Shown: positions 35,127-45,095, counted from the stretch's first letter. The stretch: DNA of 64,000 nt from Dysgonomonas mossii (GCF_004569505.1 NZ_SPPK01000002.1:992001-1056000), one strand, 5' to 3'. Translations and numbers: made by a program. The notes: generated by a model not told the origin, from the letters alone.

Positions 35127-36698
35127 ATGAAATATACGGCTGAAAATACCTTTCATCGTATTCTTGTATCGTTATTGCTAATGATGGTAGCAGTGATCTT
35201 ACAGGCAGATGATGGCGCAGTGCTAAATAGGAAGATACAATTACCAAAAAGTAAAGAGAGTGTATATAAGCTGCTGAGGCAAGTATCCGACAAGTCGGGT
35301 TATTTATTTATCTATGATAGCCAGATTATAAACAATGACAAGAAGGTTAAGATTGCAAAAGGCGAATATACATTGCGGGAAGCCATATATGCGATCACCG
35401 GGAATAATCAACTAAAGATTTCCGTTGTTGGAAATCATATCTTGTTACAAGTTGCAGATCGGACAAAAGCACATACTGTAATTTCAATAGAAAAGGTAGA
35501 TAGTGTAGAGAAAAAGTTCTTTACTTTTAGTGGTGCAATATACGACCAGATCACGGATGAGCCTTTAGCTTATAGCGCAGTAGGAATCAGCAACTCAACA
35601 ATAGGAACGATTTCTAATCAGGATGGAGAATTCAAATTGATATTGCCTGATTCTCTTCGTCGCTCCAAGGTAAAGTTTACTCATGTAGGTTACGAAAGTC
35701 AGGAAGTGGAAGTCGGTCTATTGGCCGGACAGCATATTCGTTTTGCCCTCGAGCCCAGAATAATACCATTACAAGAGGTTGTAATTAGAGTAGTTGAGCC
35801 TCAAGAAGAGATTAACCGTATGCTAGAGAATCGTAAGAATAACTACTCAACCTCGCCTGTTTATCTTACAACCTTCTACAGAGAGGGGATAGACCATAAA
35901 AAAAATAATATAGATGTAACTGAGGCGGTGCTTAAAATGTATAAGACCGGCTATGATGTAAATGTAAATCTTGATCAGGTAAAACTTATAAAGATGCGCC
36001 GTATTAAGAGCATTCAGGAAAGTGATACAATCTTTACAAAAATGAAATCCGGTATTAATTCTTGTCTGATATTGGATTTGGTGAAGAACTTACCTGATTT
36101 TTTGAAGCCTGAAGAGCAAAATAAATATGAGTATGGGCATACAGATATTACAGTTGTAGATGGCAGAAGGGTGAATATTATTTCATTCTGTCAGAAAGAA
36201 TATATCGATGAACCTTTGTTTAAAGGACAATTGTTTATTGACGCAGAGAATTATGCATTGATAGAAGCTCATTTCGAGATCAATCCCAAATTTGTTCAAC
36301 GGGCTACAGATCTTTATGTTCGAAAAAAAAATAAGGATATTCGGCTAACATTACAACAGGCTCGGTATAATGTTTCGTATAAATTATCCAATGATGGTAT
36401 TTATTATGTGAACCATATTCGCGGAGACCTCGAATTTAAGATGAAAAGAAAGCGAAAGCTTTTTAGCACTCCATTATATCTGTGGTTCGAAATGGTAAAC
36501 TGTATGGTAGATACAACAGATGTAAATGCATTTGCCCGAAAGGAAAGAATACCTACTCAAAACATATTCTCAGATACTAAGTACCAGTATGACAGAAATT
36601 TTTGGGGTAACTTTAATGTAATATTGCCGGAAGAAAAGCTAAAAGAATTAATAATAAATAATTTAAGCGAGGTTTCCGAAGATCTGATTATAAAATAA
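35127..36698 (+). CDS. STN plus carboxypeptidase-regulatory-domain protein without TonB barrel
   Basis: The 523-residue protein starts with a signal-like segment (about residues 12-28), then an STN domain (about 38-112; KESVYKLLRQVSDKSGYLFIYDSQII, TLREAIYAITGNNQLKISVVGNHILLQ), then a CarboxypepD_reg-like domain (about 133-215; DEPLAYSAVGISNSTIGTISNQDGEFKL). In place of the plug and about 700-residue barrel of a SusC-type receptor it carries a 300-residue part related to the protein at 32400. The STN domain is what FecR anti-sigma factors sense, so this may be the signal-giving partner. The gene begins 13 bases after fecR. A run of nine A bases lies near 36323. Confidence 0.85.
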   Translation: MKYTAENTFHRILVSLLLMMVAVILQADDGAVLNRKIQLPKSKESVYKLLRQVSDKSGYLFIYDSQIINNDKKVKIAKGEYTLREAIYAITGNNQLKISVVGNHILLQVADRTKAHTVISIEKVDSVEKKFFTFSGAIYDQITDEPLAYSAVGISNSTIGTISNQDGEFKLILPDSLRRSKVKFTHVGYESQEVEVGLLAGQHIRFALEPRIIPLQEVVIRVVEPQEEINRMLENRKNNYSTSPVYLTTFYREGIDHKKNNIDVTEAVLKMYKTGYDVNVNLDQVKLIKMRRIKSIQESDTIFTKMKSGINSCLILDLVKNLPDFLKPEEQNKYEYGHTDITVVDGRRVNIISFCQKEYIDEPLFKGQLFIDAENYALIEAHFEINPKFVQRATDLYVRKKNKDIRLTLQQARYNVSYKLSNDGIYYVNHIRGDLEFKMKRKRKLFSTPLYLWFEMVNCMVDTTDVNAFARKERIPTQNIFSDTKYQYDRNFWGNFNVILPEEKLKELIINNLSEVSEDLIIK

Positions 36699-36719
36699 GC
36701 CGATATAATTATCGGCTTA
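36696..36719. terminator. Terminator hairpin after the STN protein
   Basis: Inverted repeat TAAGCCGAT / ATCGGCTTA with loop ATAATT, overlapping the stop codon and followed by CTTTCTATATTT. It lies between convergent genes. Confidence 0.7.
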
Positions 36720-36736
36720 CTTTCTATATTTGCGAC

Positions 36737-37885
36737 TTATTTTCTTAAAGTCAAGATGTCTTTGATTACATCAGCAGTAATATTATGACATTCACCGAGT
36801 TTCCATCCACGGTTTCCTAATCGCTCAGCTACTTTATTTATAGCCTCGTAGCCCAATCCGTAGTCTGACAGATGAGTTTTTACACCCATCGATTCGAAGA
36901 AGTCTTCCACTGCTTTAATCGTTCTATCTATTGCATCGCTTCCTTGGATGCCAAACACCTCTTTTCCAAGACGAGTGATCTTTCTTCCTTTCTGATCTTT
37001 TAGTACTGTCATTACTCCCGGTAATACAATAGCAAGAGTTTGGGCATGATCAAGTCCATAGAAAGCTGTAAGTTCATGTCCGATCATGTGAGTAGCCCAG
37101 TCTTCGGGCACACCGCAGGCAATCCAGCCATTCAGTGCCCACGTTGAAGCCCACATCAGATTGGCACGAACGTCATAGTTGTTAGGTTCTTTCAGTGCTT
37201 TAGGTCCTTCTTCTACCAATGTTTTTACAATAGCTTCAGCCATATTATCTTGCAGCAAAGAATTTCCTTCGTTATACGTCAGGTATTGCTCCATTACATG
37301 TACAAAAGCATCTACAACTCCATTCCCTGTTTGGCGGGGAGGTAATGAATATGTTACAGTCGGATCAAGTACAGAAAACTTAGGGTAGGTGAGGGGAGAA
37401 CCAAATGCAAGTTTTTCTTGAGTTTCGGCACGGGTTATTACAGCTCCGCTATTCATTTCTGATCCTGTAGCAGGCAATGTAATAATGTCACCAAAAGGCA
37501 TAGCTTTCTTTACTTTGCTGCCTTTAGACAGTATCTGCCACGGATCACCCTCTTCGAAATAGACTGCGGCAGAAATAAACTTTGTAGCGTCAAGAACCGA
37601 TCCGCCACCTACGGATAATATAAAATCGATACCCTTTTCTTTGATTACAGCGACAGCCTTCATGCAGGTTTCATAGTGTGGATTTGGTTCTATTCCTCCA
37701 AATTCATGCCATTCGTAACCGCTTAAAGCTTTTACAGCCTGATCGTACACTCCGTTTTTCTTTATACTGCCTCCTCCGTAAGTCATCAACACTTTACTGC
37801 CTTGAGGTATTTCGTTTGTAATCTCTTTGATCATTCCTTCCCCGAATATAATCTTTACGGGATTTGCTAATGAAAAATTTTCCAT
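36737..37885 (-). CDS. Iron-containing alcohol dehydrogenase (BDH/YqhD-like)
   Basis: The 382-residue enzyme is a group III metal-dependent alcohol dehydrogenase. The N-terminal Rossmann-like domain has YGGGSIKKNGVYDQ and the nucleotide loop SVGGGSVLDATKFI. The metal-binding helical domain has FVHVMEQYL and HMIGHELTAFYGLDHAQTLAIVLPG, whose histidines bind iron or zinc. The sequence is of the NADPH-dependent butanol dehydrogenase/YqhD kind, which reduces short aldehydes and may act in detoxification. It is a single gene, convergent with the STN protein gene. Confidence 0.92.
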   Translation of the reverse strand: MENFSLANPVKIIFGEGMIKEITNEIPQGSKVLMTYGGGSIKKNGVYDQAVKALSGYEWHEFGGIEPNPHYETCMKAVAVIKEKGIDFILSVGGGSVLDATKFISAAVYFEEGDPWQILSKGSKVKKAMPFGDIITLPATGSEMNSGAVITRAETQEKLAFGSPLTYPKFSVLDPTVTYSLPPRQTGNGVVDAFVHVMEQYLTYNEGNSLLQDNMAEAIVKTLVEEGPKALKEPNNYDVRANLMWASTWALNGWIACGVPEDWATHMIGHELTAFYGLDHAQTLAIVLPGVMTVLKDQKGRKITRLGKEVFGIQGSDAIDRTIKAVEDFFESMGVKTHLSDYGLGYEAINKVAERLGNRGWKLGECHNITADVIKDILTLRK

Positions 37886-37960
37886 AATCTCTTCGTTTTT
37901 GATTGATAGTAAAGTTATATTATTTAACCTTATATGATTGAATTCAATTTATTAAATAAG

Positions 37961-40378
37961 CTAAAATTCGATTAATAGTTTTGCGTTTACTTGGCGTCCG
38001 GTCAGATAATTTGGTACGGCATATTGGTGATTGTAGATATCTGTAATCCAATAATACGTATTTGTATTTTGCATGTCGAATATATTAAAGATATCTATTC
38101 CTAGCCAGATGTTTTTTAGTGCTTTACATAGCGAATTTGTATTTCTTATAGCGAAGTTTTCGCCTAGTATTTGCCACGAAAAACCGATATCTACACGTTT
38201 ATATGCCGGTGTGCGGAAATATCCGTTTTCATACCCTTTGTATGGTGCAGAAACGGGTAAGCCTTGCGACCATAGTCCCCTAAGGCTCATTTTTAGGCGT
38301 TCATATCCCGGCATATAATCTTGATAAAATAAGGCAAAGTTGAAACGTTGATCCGTGGGTAGAGGAACTTTTTGTCCATCTATTTCCTGTTGCGTTTTCA
38401 TTATTCCCAGACTAATCCAGCTATCTACACCCGGAATAAATTCTCCGTACAGCTTCATGTCCATCCCTAGAGCAAAGCCTTTAGAACTATTTTCTCCTGA
38501 ATAACGTATTTTTACATTGTTTACTGTATATGGAATCAAGTCAGATAATTTCTTATAGTATATTTCTCCTGATAACTTCAGAGGTGGAGAGTTGTGTTCG
38601 CCCCCGCCTCCAAAATAATAATCACTTCCTAGTACGACATGAATCGATTTTTGTGATTTAATATCCTTATTCAGCTCGATAACATTATTACCATCTACGT
38701 TTACTATTTTCTGGAATTCTTTGTAAAAAGGAGCCTGATAATAAATGCCTCCCGCTAGTCGTATCGAGAAGTTTTCGATTCCGCTGGGTACAAAAGCTAT
38801 AGCTCCACGTGGGCTTACTATCAGTTCTTTATTTAAAGTCCAATAGCTGGCTCTGACTCCGGCATTTATAATAAACAAGCCATTGTCTGTATTAAGTTTA
38901 TAAGTGTCTTGTATATATCCGGAAAAACGAGAAGGCTTGATTTTGTTATCTGCTTTCAGGTTCGAATATAGATTGACATCTATTCCTGTATTTGGTAGAG
39001 AGTAACCCGCAGAATCTCTCATTTCCCACTCTTTGATCTTATCTCTTACATTTTCTTGTTGATAAGTGAGCCCCCATTTCAAGAGGTTGCTTCCTATCTT
39101 AAAGTCTCCGAAATGACTGATTGTATATACTTCCGATTTTACCTGATTGCGTGCATGTTCAATATATCGTCCTATCCCTAATACAGAAGACTCGTCAAAG
39201 GCTTCATTCCCTTCTACAATGTTCTGCTCTTTCAATATATAGTTGCCTTCTATATCATAACGCTCTCTCTCGTCAGAAGAGAATGTAGAGCTGGTAATAC
39301 CTATATTTAGATTTTCATTTATTCTACCTTTCAGTGTAAATGCTGCTTGGTAAGTAATAAACCGATCCCTTTCCCATCCATCAAAATATACCGTAAAGTT
39401 GCGAGGTGTCGTAAGCGTACCAAAACTAGTACTGCGAGTTTTGGGCGTATATTCATAAGTATTGTGCGCATAGTTTCCGAGCATACTAACTTCCCATTTG
39501 GGCGACAATTCGTACGTTATATATGTTTGAGCATCAATAAATGACGGGTCGTATTCGGCTTTAGTATCGGTAGAGCTCAGTAGGGAGTGAGTCGTTTTAT
39601 AACGAACTCCCGTAATCTGCGAGAATTTTCCTGTCGAATTACCGATATGAACACTTCCTCCTAGAAGTCCGGCTGAGGCAGACGCTTCAAACTCTTTAGG
39701 TTTTTTATATGTAATATCAAGCACTGATGACATCTTATCTCCATACTCTGCACTATATCCTCCGGCAGAAAAACCGACGGTTTGCACCATGTCAGTATTT
39801 ATAAAACTTAACCCTTCCTGCTGAGCTGAGCGCACTAGGAGAGGACGATAAATCTCATTCCCATTAACGTATACGATATTTTCATCAAAGTTCCCTCCGC
39901 GTACCGAGTATTGTGAACTCAGTTCGTTTGTGGAGCTTACTCCCCCCATCGTTGCGAGGAGAGATTCTATACTTCCCCAAGGATTTGAAGCACGTCTGGT
40001 TGCTAAGTAGTCGATTCGTTCAATAACTGTGGTAACGGTTTGTTGACCTTCTATAGTAATGGCTTCTAAAGTATTATTATCTTCTTTTAATGTGATATTT
40101 AGTATCAGGTCACTTTTCGGTTTAGGGATTATATATTGGTGACGTTGATAGCCTATCAGAGAGAATATGATCTTAATCGAATCTTTAGGTTGTATAGATA
40201 ATGCATACTCGCCTCTCTCATTTGTTATTACTCCATTGCGGCTATTCATCTCCGAAACAGAAACGTGCTCCAAAGATTTTCCTTGTTGGTTGGTAACTTT
40301 TCCTGTGATTTTTATTTGCTGTGAATAAGCAAGAGATGTAATAAATATGAGAAGTAATAATATGTTTTTCTTGATCAT
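37961..40378 (-). CDS. TonB-dependent outer-membrane receptor
   Basis: I use the ATG at 40378 (805 residues); the frame opens at a GTG at 40396, but the shorter form begins MIKKNILLLLIFITSLAYSQ, a clean signal peptide, and the promoter lies just upstream. A CarboxypepD_reg-like domain (about residues 22-105) precedes the plug (about 115-225; RRASNPWGSIESLLATMGGVSSTNELSSQYSVRGGNFDENIVYVNG) and a beta barrel ending KLLIEF. There is no SusD-like neighbour, so its ligand is unlikely to be a SusCD-type glycan; iron or another small compound is possible. No STN domain, so no direct sigma signalling. Confidence 0.92.
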   Translation of the reverse strand: MIKKNILLLLIFITSLAYSQQIKITGKVTNQQGKSLEHVSVSEMNSRNGVITNERGEYALSIQPKDSIKIIFSLIGYQRHQYIIPKPKSDLILNITLKEDNNTLEAITIEGQQTVTTVIERIDYLATRRASNPWGSIESLLATMGGVSSTNELSSQYSVRGGNFDENIVYVNGNEIYRPLLVRSAQQEGLSFINTDMVQTVGFSAGGYSAEYGDKMSSVLDITYKKPKEFEASASAGLLGGSVHIGNSTGKFSQITGVRYKTTHSLLSSTDTKAEYDPSFIDAQTYITYELSPKWEVSMLGNYAHNTYEYTPKTRSTSFGTLTTPRNFTVYFDGWERDRFITYQAAFTLKGRINENLNIGITSSTFSSDERERYDIEGNYILKEQNIVEGNEAFDESSVLGIGRYIEHARNQVKSEVYTISHFGDFKIGSNLLKWGLTYQQENVRDKIKEWEMRDSAGYSLPNTGIDVNLYSNLKADNKIKPSRFSGYIQDTYKLNTDNGLFIINAGVRASYWTLNKELIVSPRGAIAFVPSGIENFSIRLAGGIYYQAPFYKEFQKIVNVDGNNVIELNKDIKSQKSIHVVLGSDYYFGGGGEHNSPPLKLSGEIYYKKLSDLIPYTVNNVKIRYSGENSSKGFALGMDMKLYGEFIPGVDSWISLGIMKTQQEIDGQKVPLPTDQRFNFALFYQDYMPGYERLKMSLRGLWSQGLPVSAPYKGYENGYFRTPAYKRVDIGFSWQILGENFAIRNTNSLCKALKNIWLGIDIFNIFDMQNTNTYYWITDIYNHQYAVPNYLTGRQVNAKLLIEF

Positions 40379-40397
40379 ACGGCCAGTTTTGTGCACA

Positions 40398-40428
40398 CAA
40401 ATTTAGGTATATATTTTCTGTGTACCAA
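40398..40428 (-). promoter_or_regulatory. Promoter of the TonB receptor gene
   Basis: On the minus strand TTGG (40425-40428) is followed after 19 bases by TAAATTTG (40398-40405), matching the -33/-7 pattern. Transcription would start about a dozen bases before the ATG at 40378 and would exclude the GTG at 40396. Confidence 0.6.
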
Positions 40429-40520
40429 TATATTGTTAATTATAAAATTATATTCGTATAAATATGATTTTCTGGTTTATCAGAAATCAAACACAGAGTA
40501 TTTGGATAATGTAAGATGTA

Positions 40521-40555
40521 GAAAATGGTAAAATCCGGAGGATCTTACCATTTTC
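40521..40555. promoter_or_regulatory. Near-perfect 35-base hairpin
   Basis: GAAAATGGTAA pairs with TTACCATTTTC, then one A-C mismatch, then ATCC pairs with GGAT around a three-base loop. It is the most stable fold in the region, is not followed by a clear T tract, and sits about 145 bases upstream of the TonB receptor start and 380 upstream of dnaE. It could be a terminator of a short RNA or an operator. Confidence 0.55.
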
Positions 40556-40867
40556 AAGTTTTGTAAAGTTTGTTAATTCAATGAGAATGTTCTCAGTTAA
40601 AGCTAGGAAGCTGTTTAGTCTGATTTAACATCTGCTACAAAAATATATGAATAGATTTAATAAACTGTCAGTATTTATAATTTCTGACCACATGTTTTAT
40701 AAATGATGTTTTTAATTATTGTATTGTCTATTTTAAGGTGCTTTTGGTTAGTTGTTTACGTTATGTTCAGAATGTTCTGGTTTTATGATTAGCTGCCAGC
40801 GTATCTTTATCTCAGTGACTACAAGGGTATAAAACCTAACGTATATTATTTGTTGAAAACTGATGCG

Positions 40868-40875
40868 TATTTTTG
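40868..40875 (+). promoter_or_regulatory. Possible -7 box for dnaE
   Basis: TATTTTTG matches TAnnTTTG, 60 bases upstream of the dnaE start. A TTTG lies at 40849 but the 15-base spacing is shorter than usual. Confidence 0.4.
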
Positions 40876-40934
40876 TGGTAAAGGCAGGCTATTTATAGTA
40901 ACTTTACAAATTGTGAAAAAGCAAAGATTGAGAT

Positions 40935-43900
40935 ATGAATAATTTTGTACACTTACATGTTCACTCCCAATATTCACTGCTTGATGGTCAGGCTAGTATT
41001 CAAAAGCTAGTAGATAAGGCGGTTGGTGATGGAATGAAAGCCATTGCATTGACCGATCATGGCGCAATGTTTGGGATAAAAGAGTTTTTCAATTACGTAA
41101 AAAAGAAAAATTCGAAATATGATGCTGCTATTAAGGAATTAAAAACTGAGATAAAGAAATTAGAGGCAGATAAAGAATCAGATAATTCGATTCAGATAGG
41201 AGATTTAAAAACCAAAATAAAGGAAGAAGAGGCTAAGAAGTTTAAGCCCATTATAGGTTGCGAATGTTATGTAGCACGTCGGAGCAGACATCTGAAGGAA
41301 GGCAAGCCGGATATGAGTGGTTGGCACTTGGTGGTTTTGGCCAAAAATCTTACCGGGTATAAAAACCTTATCAAAATGATTTCGTACGGATGGACAGAAG
41401 GTTATTATATGCGTCCTCGTATCGACAAAGAATTGCTTGAAAAATATCATGAAGGACTTATTATCTCTACAGCATGTCTTGGAGGTGAAGTATCTAAAAA
41501 GATTATGTCTGATGATATAGAAGAGGCTGAAAAAACTGTTCAGTGGTTTAAAAATCTCTTTGGGGAAGATTATTATCTCGAGTTGCAGAGACATAAGACA
41601 AACCGTGCCGATGCAAATGCAGAAGCATATCCTTTGCAGGAAAAGGTAAATAAAGAACTGCTTCGTATCGGTGAAAAGTACGGAGTTAAGGTAATCGCAA
41701 CAAATGACGTTCACTTTGTAGATGAGGAGGATGCCGATGCACACGACCGACTGATCTGTTTGAGTACCGGGAAAGATTTTGACGATCCTAAACGGATGAG
41801 ATATACAAAACAGGAATGGTTGAAAACAACAGCAGAGATGAATCAAATCTTTGCAGATCATCCTGAAGTATTGACCAATACGCTTGAGATAGCAAATAAA
41901 GTAGAATTTTATTCTATAGATTCGGATGCATTGATGCCTTTCTTTACGATCGATGCCTCATTTGGAACCGAAGAAGGGTATAAAATTATGTACTCCGAAG
42001 AAGACCTTATTCTTGAATTCGGAGAAAAAGCATATCACCGTTTGGGAGGGTATGATAAGGTTATTCGTATAAAGCTGGAATCAGACTATCTGCGACACCT
42101 TACAGTCATAGGAGCAGATAAACGATATGGAAAAGACCGAAGTCCGGAGATCGTAGAACGGCTCGATTTTGAGTTGAATACGATGAAAACTATGGGGTTT
42201 CCGGGATACTTCCTCATTGTTCAGGACTTTATTGCTGCAGCACGCAGTATGGGGGTTGCTGTAGGTCCCGGACGTGGTTCGGCTGCGGGTTCGGCAGTTG
42301 CTTATTGTTTGGGTATAACAGATATAGACCCTATTAAATATGACCTCCTGTTTGAGCGTTTCTTGAATCCCGACCGTATATCAATGCCCGATATAGATAT
42401 CGACTTTGATGATGATGGGCGAGGTAAAGTCTTGAAATGGGTAACAGATAAATATGGTCAAGAACGTGTGGCACATATTATCACATATGGAACTATGGCG
42501 ACTAAGTCGGCTATAAAAGACGTTGCTCGTGTACAAAAGCTGCCTTTGTCAGAATCTAATCGTTTGGCAAAGTTTGTACCCGATCGTATTCCAGATAAGA
42601 AAAAAGTCACCTTGCGTGATGCAATCGAATATGTTCCCGAGCTGAAAGAAGCAGCAAACAGCTACGATCCGATAATGCGCGATACAATAAAATATGCGCA
42701 GATGCTAGAGGGTAATGTCCGCAATACAGGTGTACATGCATGTGGTATCATTATCGGGCAGCAGGATATTTCAGATATTGTACCCGTTAGTACGGCGGAA
42801 GATAAGGAGACCGGAGAAAATATCTTGGTTACTCAGTATGAAGGTACTGTTATTGAAGAAACCGGACTTATCAAAATGGACTTCTTGGGGTTAAAAACCC
42901 TTTCGATCATAAAAGAGGCAATTGAAAATATCAAACATACAACAGGTAAAGATATCGATATAGACAGTATATCTTTGGAAGATCCTGTAACATATGAACT
43001 CTATAGTCAGGGAAAAACAACAGGTACGTTCCAGTTCGAGTCTGCCGGTATGCAGAAATACCTGAAAGAGTTGCAGCCTTCCAAGTTTGAAGACCTGATT
43101 GCGATGAATGCTCTTTATCGCCCGGGACCGATGGATTACATTCCATCATTTATTGCCCGAAAGCATGGAAAGGAAGAGATCAGTTATGATATTCCGATAA
43201 TGGAGCGCTATCTGAACGATACGTATGGTATTACCGTATATCAGGAACAGGTCATGTTACTTTCTCGTCTATTAGCTGATTTTACACGTGGACAATCCGA
43301 TGAGCTACGTAAGGCTATGGGTAAAAAGCTTATAGACAAGATGAATGCCCTAAAGGAGAAATTCATTGCGGGAGGAACAAAGAACGGACATCAAAAGAAG
43401 ACACTGGATAAGATATGGGCCGACTGGGAAAAATTTGCTTCGTATGCATTTAATAAGTCTCATGCGACATGTTATTCTTGGGTTGCATATCAAACGGCCT
43501 GGTTGAAAGCAAACTATCCATCCGAATATATGGCTGCGGTTCTATCTCGGAACTTATCTAATATTACGGAAATAACTAAGTTTATGGATGAGTGTAAAGC
43601 CATGAATTTGAATGTTTTTGGTCCTGATGTGAATGAATCTTACCTTAAGTTCTCGGTGAACAAAGAAGGAGATATTCGCTTTGGTCTAGCAGCCGTGAAA
43701 GGTGTAGGAGAGGGGGCTGTAATGAATATCATAGAAGAAAGGAGAAATAATGGCCCTTTCAAAGATATCTTTGATTTCGTAGAGCGTATCAATCTTAGTG
43801 CATGTAATAAGAAGAACATAGAATCTTTAGCCTTGGCCGGAGCATTCGACAACTTTCCGGGAATGACTCGGGAGCAATTTTTTGGAATGAATGGAAAAGG

Positions 43901-44684
43901 TGAAACATTTATAGATATGCTTATTCGTTATGGAAATAAATTTCAGATAGATAAAAATCAAGCAGCAAACTCCCTGTTTGGAGACGATGCTTCGTTTGAT
44001 ATTGCTCGTCCCGAAATTCCAAAAGTAGAAAAGTGGTCAGATCTGGAACGTTTGAATAAAGAGCGGGAACTGATCGGTATCTATTTATCAGCCCATCCAC
44101 TTGATGAATACAAGATCATCCTAAATTATGTATGTAATGTAGGTATGTCTGAAATAGAAGATAAGGATGCGTTGAAAAATAAAGAAGTTACTTTTGGGGG
44201 GATGGTCAGTGGAATGCGTGAGGGCATCACCAAAAATGGGAAGCCATATATGATATTGCGTATAGAGGATTTTACAGGTAGTGGAGAGATACCTCTTTTT
44301 GGCGATGATTATATCAATTTTAGCAAATATGGCCGTCCTGGTTTATATGTATTTGTAAGGGGGCGTGTCCAAGGGCGTAAGTACGATGCAAATCAGATGG
44401 AGCTAAAGATTAATTCAATTCATTTGTTGCCCGACATAAAAGATACCTTGGTAGAGAAGATAACTATTACATTGCCTCTGCATGACATGAATACTCAGAT
44501 GGTAGAAGAATTATCAACTTTAACTAAAAACAATCCGGGTAATTCATTGTTATATTTTGAAGTAGTAGACGGAGAGCGAAATATGAAAGTAGACTTGTTC
44601 TCACGAAGCTATAAAATAAATGTAAAACAGGAACTTATTGATTATCTGGTAGAAAACGAAAGTTTTGTCTTTAAGGTAAATTGA
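40935..44684 (+). CDS. dnaE: DNA polymerase III alpha subunit DnaE
   Basis: The 1249-residue protein is the catalytic subunit of the replicative polymerase. The PHP domain opens with FVHLHVHSQYSLLDG. The polymerase core follows, with the GPGRGSAAGSAVAYCLGITDIDP motif and catalytic aspartates in PDIDIDFDDDGR (Asp486 and Asp488), and YRPGPMDYIPSFI further on. The helix-hairpin-helix and OB-fold region is near residues 900-1120 (GGMVSGMREGITKNGKPYMILRIEDFTG). A Lys/Glu-rich coiled insertion near residues 60-100 lengthens the PHP domain relative to E. coli. It is followed by trxA in the same direction, 93 bases away. Confidence 0.97.
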   Translation: MNNFVHLHVHSQYSLLDGQASIQKLVDKAVGDGMKAIALTDHGAMFGIKEFFNYVKKKNSKYDAAIKELKTEIKKLEADKESDNSIQIGDLKTKIKEEEAKKFKPIIGCECYVARRSRHLKEGKPDMSGWHLVVLAKNLTGYKNLIKMISYGWTEGYYMRPRIDKELLEKYHEGLIISTACLGGEVSKKIMSDDIEEAEKTVQWFKNLFGEDYYLELQRHKTNRADANAEAYPLQEKVNKELLRIGEKYGVKVIATNDVHFVDEEDADAHDRLICLSTGKDFDDPKRMRYTKQEWLKTTAEMNQIFADHPEVLTNTLEIANKVEFYSIDSDALMPFFTIDASFGTEEGYKIMYSEEDLILEFGEKAYHRLGGYDKVIRIKLESDYLRHLTVIGADKRYGKDRSPEIVERLDFELNTMKTMGFPGYFLIVQDFIAAARSMGVAVGPGRGSAAGSAVAYCLGITDIDPIKYDLLFERFLNPDRISMPDIDIDFDDDGRGKVLKWVTDKYGQERVAHIITYGTMATKSAIKDVARVQKLPLSESNRLAKFVPDRIPDKKKVTLRDAIEYVPELKEAANSYDPIMRDTIKYAQMLEGNVRNTGVHACGIIIGQQDISDIVPVSTAEDKETGENILVTQYEGTVIEETGLIKMDFLGLKTLSIIKEAIENIKHTTGKDIDIDSISLEDPVTYELYSQGKTTGTFQFESAGMQKYLKELQPSKFEDLIAMNALYRPGPMDYIPSFIARKHGKEEISYDIPIMERYLNDTYGITVYQEQVMLLSRLLADFTRGQSDELRKAMGKKLIDKMNALKEKFIAGGTKNGHQKKTLDKIWADWEKFASYAFNKSHATCYSWVAYQTAWLKANYPSEYMAAVLSRNLSNITEITKFMDECKAMNLNVFGPDVNESYLKFSVNKEGDIRFGLAAVKGVGEGAVMNIIEERRNNGPFKDIFDFVERINLSACNKKNIESLALAGAFDNFPGMTREQFFGMNGKGETFIDMLIRYGNKFQIDKNQAANSLFGDDASFDIARPEIPKVEKWSDLERLNKERELIGIYLSAHPLDEYKIILNYVCNVGMSEIEDKDALKNKEVTFGGMVSGMREGITKNGKPYMILRIEDFTGSGEIPLFGDDYINFSKYGRPGLYVFVRGRVQGRKYDANQMELKINSIHLLPDIKDTLVEKITITLPLHDMNTQMVEELSTLTKNNPGNSLLYFEVVDGERNMKVDLFSRSYKINVKQELIDYLVENESFVFKVN

Positions 44685-44710
44685 AATTTTTATATCTAAA
44701 ATAGATTATT

Positions 44711-44718
44711 TACCTTTG
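44711..44718 (+). promoter_or_regulatory. -7 box for trxA
   Basis: TACCTTTG matches TAnnTTTG and lies 59 bases before the trxA start, so trxA probably has its own promoter in addition to dnaE read-through. Confidence 0.5.
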
Positions 44719-44777
44719 CAGAGGAAAAAATGAAATAGACTTAATATATAAAATATATAAACAAATAGACAAAAGTT

Positions 44778-45095
44778 ATGGCTTTAGAAATTACAGATGC
44801 AAGTTTTGAGGATGTTCTAAAATCGGACAAGCCTGTCGTTATTGATTTTTGGGCAGAATGGTGTGGCCCATGTCGTATGGTCGGTCCAATTGTTGAAGAA
44901 TTGGCCGGTGAATATGCCGATAAAGTAACCATTGGTAAAGTAGATGTGGATAACAATGACGAGATTACCTCTAAATATGGTATTCGTAATATCCCCACTA
45001 TACTTTTTATTAAAAATGGTGAAGTGGTTGATAAACAAGTTGGTGCAGCACAGAAATCTGTTTTAGTAGACAAAATTGAAAATCTATTGAAATAA
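44778..45095 (+). CDS. trxA: Thioredoxin
   Basis: The 105-residue protein is a single thioredoxin domain with the WCGPC active site (Cys29 and Cys32, in FWAEWCGPCRMVGP), the buried Asp in VIDFWAEW, and the cis-proline loop RNIPTILF. It lacks a signal peptide, so it serves as the cytoplasmic thiol reductant for enzymes such as ribonucleotide reductase. Length is standard. A strong hairpin terminator follows the gene. Confidence 0.97.
   Translation: MALEITDASFEDVLKSDKPVVIDFWAEWCGPCRMVGPIVEELAGEYADKVTIGKVDVDNNDEITSKYGIRNIPTILFIKNGEVVDKQVGAAQKSVLVDKIENLLK

Larger units (their letters stand above)
40406..40934. other. Long intergenic region, TonB receptor / dnaE
   Basis: More than 500 bp between divergent genes. 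It contains the receptor promoter, a 35-base hairpin at 40521-40555 and a possible dnaE -7 box at 40868. The rest is AT-rich with no open frame I would call a gene. Its length leaves room for a small RNA, which I cannot show. Confidence 0.5.

Noticed and set aside
37961..40378. SusC/SusD polysaccharide utilisation locus
   Set aside because: No SusD-like gene, no glycan-degrading enzymes and no regulator next to the TonB receptor.
41205..41861. 218-codon minus-strand frame inside dnaE
   Set aside because: Antisense to a well-conserved polymerase domain; Cys/Phe/Ile-rich translation without family motifs.
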